Assembly (NCBI GenBank): GCA_949126835.1
Contig: OX421507.1
Coordinates: forward strand, 29,635,366 to 29,699,365
Origin: Anisus vortex
Taxonomy: Eukaryota > Mollusca > Gastropoda > Planorbidae
Direction of reading: 5' to 3'
Length of the DNA stretch: 64,000 bases
In this document: positions 57,162 to 64,000 of the stretch, piece by piece
How the letters are laid out: each line of letters opens with the position of its first letter
How positions within the stretch are numbered: position 1 is the first letter of the stretch
Program-made: the position numbers and the translations under genes
The notes under the pieces: model-generated
The model's input: only the letters and a program-made list of their open reading frames with translations
Told to the model about the DNA's origin: nothing
The model's database searches: none

Positions 57162-60100
57162 GTAATCAGTGGATGATAGAATCTAAAATTGTTGGGTGGC
57201 AGGTAGCCTATAGTAATCAGTGGTTGATAGAATCTAAAGTAGTTGGGTGGCAGGTAGCCTATAGTAATCAGTGGATAATATAATCTTAAGTAGTCGGGTG
57301 GCAGGTAGCCTATAGTAATCAGTGGATGATAGAATCTAAGGTTGTTGGGTGGCAGGTAGACTATAGTAATCATTGGATAATTTAATCTAAGGTTGTTGTG
57401 TGGCAGGTAGCCTATAGTAATCAGTGGATGATAGAATCTAAGGTTGTTGGGTGGCAGGTAGCCTATAGTAATCAGTGGATGATAGAATCTAAAATTGTTG
57501 GGTGGCAGGTAGCCTATAGTAATCAGTGGTTGCTAGAATCTAAAGTAGTTGGGTGGCAGGTAGCCTATAGTAATCAGTGGATAATATAATCTTAAGTAGT
57601 CGGGTGGCAGGTAGCCTATAGTAATCAGTGGATGATAGAATCTAAGGTTGTTGGGTGGCAGGTAGACTATAGTAATCATTGGATAATTTAATCTAAGGTT
57701 GTTGTGTGGCAGGTAGCCTATAGTAATCAGTGGATGATAGAATCTAAGGTTGTTGGGTGGCAGGTAGCCTATAGTAATCAGTGGATGATAGAATCTAAAG
57801 TTGTTGGGTGGCAGGTAGCCTATAGTAATCAGTGGATGATAGAATCTAAAATTGTTGGGTGGCAGGTAGCCTATAGTAATCAGTGGTTGATAGAATCTTA
57901 AGTAGTTGGGTGGCAGGTAGCCTATAGTAATCAGTGGTTGATAGAATTTTAAGTAGTTGGGTGGCAGGTAGCCTATAGTAATCAGTGGATGGTAGAATCT
58001 AAGGTTGTTGGGCTGCAGGTAGCCTATAGTAATCAGTGGATGATAGAATCTAAGGTTGTTGGGTGGCTGGTAGCCTATAGTAATCAGTGGATGATAGAAT
58101 CTTAAGTTGTTGGGTGGCAGGTAGCCTATAGTAATCAGTGGATGATAGAATCTAAGGTTGTTGGGTGGCATGTAGTTTGTAGTAATCAGTGGATGATAGA
58201 ATCTAAAGTTGTTGGGTGGCAGGTAGCCTATAGTAATCAGTGGATGATAGAATCTAAAGTTGTTGGGTGGCAGGTAGCCTATAGTAATCAGTGGATGATA
58301 GAATCTAAAGTTGTTGGGTGGCAGGTAGCCTATAGTAATCAGTGGATGATAGAATCTAAAATTGTTGGGTGGCAGGTAGCCTATAGTAATCAGTGGTTGA
58401 TAGAATCTAAAGTAGTTGGGTGGCAGGTAGCCTATAGTAATCAGTGGATGGTAGAATCTAAGGTTGTTGGGTGGCAGGTAGCCTATAGTAATCAGTGGAT
58501 GAAAGAATCTAAGGTTGTTGGGTGGCTGGTAGCCTATAGTAATCAGTGGATGATAGAATCCAAAGTTGTTGGGTGGCAGGTAGCCTATAGTAATCAGTGG
58601 ATGATAGAATCTAAGGTTGTTGGGTGGCAGGTAGCCTATATTTAAGTTGCAATGTCTGCAATCGTCGTGCAAAAATTGGCTTCGATTTTTCGACCACTTT
58701 CCGTGTTTCGATCGAGCTGAAATTTGGACAGCAGATTTGTGGCGCCTAACAATACATCCTATCAAATTTTCAGTTAAAACAACGTATTAATACTACACTT
58801 ATGACCATATTCATTTCTTAAAAGGAAAGTATAAGACAAATTTTGATTTCGCGTAAAAAAGGCCTATGCAACTTTTTATACTTTTTCGGCGCAAAGCTAG
58901 AAAAAAAAATTATGCGCTAAGATTATTTTTAGAACAATTCATACAGAGTAAGGAGATATTTTTGAGATTTGCGAAACAGATATTTTTTAATTACATGATG
59001 GTAAACTTAGTTTGCAAATAAAGGGAATCTTAAATAGTTGGGTGGCAGGTAGTCTATAGTAATCAGTGGGTGGGATAATCTTAAGTAGTTGGGTAACAGG
59101 TAGTCTATAGTAATCAGTGGATGATAGAATCTAAAGTTCTTGGGTGGCAGGTAGCCTATAGTGTAATAAGTGGATGATAGAATTTAAAGTTTTTGGGTGG
59201 CAGGTAGCCTATAGTAATCAGTGGATGATATAATCTTAAGTAGTTGGGTGGCAGGTAGCCTATAGTAATCAGTGGATGATAGAATCTAAAGTTGTTGGGT
59301 GGCAGGTAGCCTATAGTAATCAGTGGATGATAGAATCTAAGGTTGTTGGGTGGCAGGTAGCCTATAGTAATCAGTGGATGATAGAATCTAAAGTTGTTGG
59401 GTGGCAGGTAGCCTATAGTAATCAGTGGATGATATAATCTTAAGTAGTCGGGTGGCAGGTAGCCTATAGTAATCAGTGAATGGTAGAACCTAAGGTTGTT
59501 GGGTGGCAGGTAGCCTATAGTAATCAGTGGATGATAGAATCTAAGGTTGTTGTGTGGCAGGTAGCCTATAGTAAGTAATCAGTGAATGATAGAATCTAAG
59601 GTTGTTGGGTTGCAGGTAGCCTATAGTAATCAGTGGATAATAGAATCTAAAGTTCTTGGGTGGCAGGTAGCCTATAGTGTAATCAGTGGATGATAGAATC
59701 TAAAGTTGTTGGGTGGCAGGTAGCCTATAGTTATCAGTGGATGGTAGAACCTAAGGTTGTTGGGTGGCAGGTAGCCTATAGTAATCAGTGGATGATAGAA
59801 TCTAAGGTTGTTGGGTGGCATGTAGTTTGTAGTAATCAGTGGATGATAGAATCTAAAGTTGTTGGGTGGCAGGTAGCCTATAGTAATCAGTGGATGATAG
59901 AATCTAAGGTTTTTTGGTGGTAGGTAGCCTATAGTAATCAGTGGATGATAGAATCTAAAGTTGTTGTTTGGCAGGTAGCCTATAGTAATCAGTGGATGAT
60001 AGAATCTTAAGTTGTTGGGTGGCAGGTAGCCTATAGTAATCAGTGGATGATAGAATCTAAAGTTGTTGGGTGGCAGGTAGCCTATAGTAATCAGTGGATT

Positions 60101-63100
60101 ATAGAATCTAAAGTTGTTGGGTGGCAGGTAGCCTATAGTAATCAGTGGATGATAGAATCTAAGGTTGTTGGGTGGCAGGTAGCCTGTAGTAATCAGTGGA
60201 TGATAGAATCTAAGGTTGTTGGGTGGCAGGTAGCATATAGTAATCAGTGGATGATAGAATCTAAAGTTGTTGGGTGGCAGGTAGCATATAGTAATCAGTG
60301 GAGGATAGAATCTAAGGTTGTTGGGTGGCAGGTAGCCTATAGTAATCAGTGGATGATAGAATCTTAAGTAGTTGGGTGGCAGGTAGCCTATAGTAATCAG
60401 TGGATGATAGAATCTTAAGTAGTTGGGTGGCAGGTAGCCTATAGTAATCAGTGGATGGTAGAATCTTAAGTAGTTGGGTGGCAGGTAGCCTATAGTAATC
60501 AGTGGATGGTAGAACCTAAGGTTGTTGGGTGGCAGGTAGCCTATAGTAATCAGTGGATGATAGAATCTAAGGTTGTTGGGTGGCAGGTAGCCTATAGTAA
60601 GTAAGTAAGTAATCAGTGAATGAGAGAATCTAAGGTTGTTGGGTTGCAGGTAGCCTATAGTAATCAGGGGATGATAGAATCTAAAATTCTTGGGTGGCAG
60701 GTAGCCTATAGTGTAATCAGTGGATGATAGAATCTAAAGTTGTTGGGTGGCAGGTAGCCTATAGTAATCAGTAGATGGTAGAACCTAAGGTTGTTGGGTG
60801 GCAGGTAGCCTATAGTAATAAGTGGATGATAGAATCTAAGGTTGTTGGGTGGCATGTAGTTTGTAGTAATCAGTGGATGATAGAATCTAAAGTTGTTGGG
60901 TGGCAGGTAGCCTATAGTAATCAGTGGATGATAGAATCTAAGGTTGTTTGGTGGTAGGTAGCCTATAGTAATCAGTGGATGATATAATCTAAAGTTTTTG
61001 TTTGGCAGGTAGCCTATAGTAATCAGTGGATGATAGAATCTAAAGTTGTTGGGTGGCAGGTAGCCTATAGTAATCAGTGGATGATAGAATCTAAAGTTGT
61101 TGGGTTGCAGGTAGCCTATAGTAATCAGTGGATTATAGAATCTAAAGTTGTTGGGTGGCAGGTAGCCTATAGTAATCAGTGGATGATAGAATCTAAGGTT
61201 GTTGGGTGGCAGGTAGCCTTTAGTAATCAGTGGATGATAGAATCTAAGGTTGTTGGGTGGCAGGTAGCCTATAGTAATCAGTGGATGATAGAATCTAAGG
61301 TTGTTGGGTGGCAGGTAGCCTATAGTAATCAGTGGATGGTAGAATCTTAAGTAGTTGGGTGGCAGGTAGCCTATAGTAATCAGTGGATGGTAGAACCTAA
61401 GGCTGTTGGGTGGCGGGTAGCCTATAGTAATCAGTGAATGGTAGAACCTAAGTTTGTTGGGTGGCAGGTAGCCTATAGTAATCAGTGGATGATAGAATCT
61501 AAGGTTGTTGGGTGGCAGGTAGCCTATAGTAAGTAATCAGTGAATGATAGAATCTAAGGTTGTTGGGTTGCAGGTAGCCTATAGTAATCAGTGGATGATA
61601 GAATCTAAAATTCTTGGGTGGCAGGTAGCCTATAGTAATTAGTGGATGATAGAATCTAAGGTTGTTTGGTGGTAGGTAGCCTATAGTAATCAGTGGATGA
61701 TAGAATCTAAAGTTTTTGTTTGGCAGGTAGCCTATAGTAATCAGTGGATGATAGAATCTAAAGTTGTTGGGTGGCAGGTAGCCTATAGTAATCAGTGGAT
61801 GATAGAATCTAAAGTTGTTGGGTGGCAGGTAGCCTATAGTAATCAGTGGATTATAGAATCTAAAGTTGTTGGGTGGCAGGTAGCCTATAGTAATCAGTGG
61901 ATGATAGAATCTAAGGTTGTTGGGTGGCAGGTAGCCTATAGTAATCAGTGGATGATAGAATCTTAAGTAGTTGGGTGGCAGGTAACCTATAGTAATCAGT
62001 GGATGATAGAATCTTAAGTAGTTGGGTGGCAGGTAGCCTATAGTAATCAGTGGATGGTAGAATCTTAAGTAGTTGGGTGGCAGGTAGCCTATAGTAATCA
62101 GTGGATGGTAGAACCTAAGGTTGTTGGGTGGCAGGTAGCCTATAGTAATCAGTGGATGGTAGAATCTAAGGTTGTTTGGTGGCAGGTAGCCTATAGTAAT
62201 CAGTGGATGATAGAATCTTAAGTAGTTGGGTGGCAGGTAGCCTATAGTAATCAGTGGATGATAGAATCTAAAGTTGTTGGGTGGCAGGTAGCCTATAGTA
62301 ATCAGTGGATGATAGAATCTTAAGTTGTTGGGTTTCAGGTAGCCTATAGTAATCAGTGGATTATAGAATCTAAAGTTGTTGGGTGGCAGGTAGCCTATAG
62401 TAATCAGTGGATGATAGAATCTAAGGTTGTTGGGTGGCAGGTAGCCTATAGTAATCAGTGGATGATAGAATCTAAGGTTGTTGGGTGGCAGGTAGCCTAT
62501 AGTAATCAGTGGATGATAGAATCTAAGGTTGTTGGGTGGCAGGTAGCCTATAGTAATCAGTGGATGATAGAATCTAAAGTTTTTGTTTGGCAGGTAGCCT
62601 ATAGTAATCAGTGGATGATAGAATCTAAAGTTGTTGGGTGGCAGGTAGCCTATAGTAATCAGTGGATGATAGAATCTAAAGTTGTTGGGTGGCAGGTAGC
62701 CTATAGTAATCAGTGGATTATAGAATCTAAAGTTGTTGGGTGGCAGGTAGCCTATAGTAATCAGTGGATGATAGAATCTAAGGTTGTTGGGTGGCAGGTA
62801 GCCTATAGTAATCAGTGGATGATAGAATCTTAAGTAGTTGGGTGGCAGGTAACCTATAGTAATCAGTGGATGATAGAATCTTAAGTAGTTGGGTGGCAGG
62901 TAGCCTATAGTAATCAGTGGATGGTAGAATCTTAAGTAGTTGGGTGGCAGGTAGCCTATAGTAATCAGTGGATGGTAGAACCTAAGGTTGTTGGGTGGCA
63001 GGTAGCCTATAGTAATCAGTGGATGGTAGAATCTAAGGTTGTTGGGTGGCAGGTAGCCTATAGTAATCAGTGGATGATAGAATCTTAAGTAGTTGGGTGG

Positions 63101-64000
63101 CAGGTAGCCTATAGTAATCAGTGGATGATAGAATCTAAAGTTGTTGGGTGGCAGGTAGCCTATAGTAATCAGTGGATGATAGAATCTTAAGTTGTTGGGT
63201 TTCAGGTAGCCTATAGTAATCAGTGGATTATAGAATCTAAAGTTGTTGGGTGGCAGGTAGCCTATAGTAATCAGTGGATGATAGAATCTAAGGTTGTTGG
63301 GTGGCAGGTAGCCTATAGTAATCAGTGGATGATAGAATCTAAGGTTGTTGGGTGGCAGGTAGCCTATAGTAATCAGTGGATGATAGAATCTAAGGTTGTT
63401 GGGTGGCAGGTAGCCTATAGTAATCAGTGGATGGTAGAATCTTAAGTAGTTGGGTGGCAGGTAGCCTATAGTAATCAGTGGATGGTAGAACCTAAGGTTG
63501 TTGGGTTGCAGGTAGCCTATAGTAATCAGTGGATGATATAATCTAAAATTCTTGGGTGGCAGGTAGCCTATAGTGTAATCAGTGGATGATAGAATCTAAA
63601 GTTGTTGGGTGGCAGGTAGCCTATAGTAATCAGTAGATGGTAGAACCTAAGGTTGTTGGGTGGCAGGTAGCCTATAGTAATCAGTGGATGATAGAATCTA
63701 AGGTTGTTGGGTGGCATGTAGTTTGTAGTAATCAGTGGATGATAGAATCTAAAGTTGTTGGGTGGCAGGTAGCCTATAGTAATCAGTGGATGATAGAATC
63801 TAAGGTTGTTTGGTGGTAGGTAGCCTATAGTAATCAGTGGATGATAGAATCTAAAGTTTTTGTTTGGCAGGTAGCTTATAGTAATCAGTGGATGATAGAA
63901 TCTAAAGTTCTTGGGTGGCAGGTAGCCTATAGTAATCAGTGGATGATAGAATCTAAAGTTGTTGGGTGGCAGGTAGCCTATAGTAATCAGTGGATTATAG
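57162..64000. repeat. 7.38-kb higher-order repeat unit, copy 2 (cut by window end)
   Basis: Contains core 5 and follows copy 1 nearly base for base. Rare markers such as the gtaagtaagtaagtaatcag unit recur (53266 and 60597). It runs off the right edge, so further copies may exist. Confidence 0.85.
58641..59025 (+). repeat. Transposon-derived core 5 within the satellite
   Basis: Same length and junctions; carries the two private variants of core 4, 7382 bp away. Confidence 0.95.

Larger units (their letters stand above)
40912..64000. repeat. 51-bp satellite macro-array with embedded 385-bp cores (continues past the window)
   Basis: About 410 head-to-tail units containing gttgggtggcaggtagccta, tagtaatcagtggatgatag and aatctaaag/aatctaagg/aatcttaag variants. 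Period is 51 bp, with rarer 53-bp (gtgtaatc), 55-bp (gtaagtaatc) and 63-bp forms. Five cores interrupt it at 42841, 45926, 47928, 51259 and 58641. Higher-order shifts are visible: 867 bp, 2002, 3085-3136, 2363, 1173 and 7382 bp. Long open frames on plus (GWQVAYSNQWMIESKVV) and minus (NNLRFYHPLITIGYLPP) arise because 51 is divisible by 3. No splice, start or composition evidence supports expression. Confidence 0.97.

Noticed and set aside
40912..64000. CRISPR-like array
   Set aside because: Units are directly adjacent with no unique spacers of constant length; the DNA is eukaryotic with introns and LINEs.

Overview
The window is eukaryotic, AT-rich and intron-bearing. It holds one recognisable cellular gene set among transposon relics and tandem repeats. 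The gene is a spliced metazoan-type NDUFB5 (a complex I accessory subunit). With RTE-like and CR1/Jockey-like LINEs, tRNA-derived SINEs, hAT-like and TTAA-type DNA elements, and the frequent palindrome TAGGCCTA, this suggests an invertebrate animal, most likely a gastropod or other mollusc. The species cannot be fixed from sequence alone.

Region 1 (1-15.3 kb) is the 5' part of NDUFB5 on the minus strand. Four exons (15158-15272, 5657-5739, 4721-4787, 3849-3910) join in phase with good GT/AG sites and encode the targeting presequence, the matrix segment, the transmembrane helix and the conserved IPEGYEPKEWEY block. The C-terminal exons are not seen and should lie left of the window. Intron 4 carries a 43-copy 55-bp minisatellite and a 688-bp hAT-like element. 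Intron 1 carries a nearly perfect 77-copy 28-bp array, SINE pieces and a possible 3.3-kb DNA element. The exon 2 acceptor has been triplicated together with SINE sequence.

Region 2 (15.3-40 kb) is transposon territory: a 201-bp LINE 3' end with 8-bp target duplications, a 1.16-kb hAT-like element, a CR1-like fragment, an RTE-like LINE with a twin-priming type 5' inversion, a decayed hAT transposase, and a three-level nest (SINE, then LINE, then TTAA-flanked element). It also holds a 20-bp minisatellite that drifts in sequence along its length, and a nearly full-length decayed RTE-like LINE split by a 597-bp hAT-like element. A candidate first exon lies at 25353-25468.

Region 3 (40-64 kb, running off the right edge) is a 23-kb macro-satellite. 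About 410 copies of a 51-bp unit are interspersed with five 385-bp cores that all share the same two breakpoints. The cores derive from a terminal-inverted-repeat element whose less disrupted relatives sit just to the left (40034-40911) and at 25846-26356. The array shows nested higher-order duplication (867 bp, about 2.0, 3.1 and 7.38 kb). Because 51 is a multiple of 3, long open frames run on both strands; I regard these as by-products, not genes.

No bacterial operons, CRISPR arrays, rRNA or intact tRNA genes were seen. The most unusual object is the macro-satellite built jointly from a transposon core and a 51-bp repeat.
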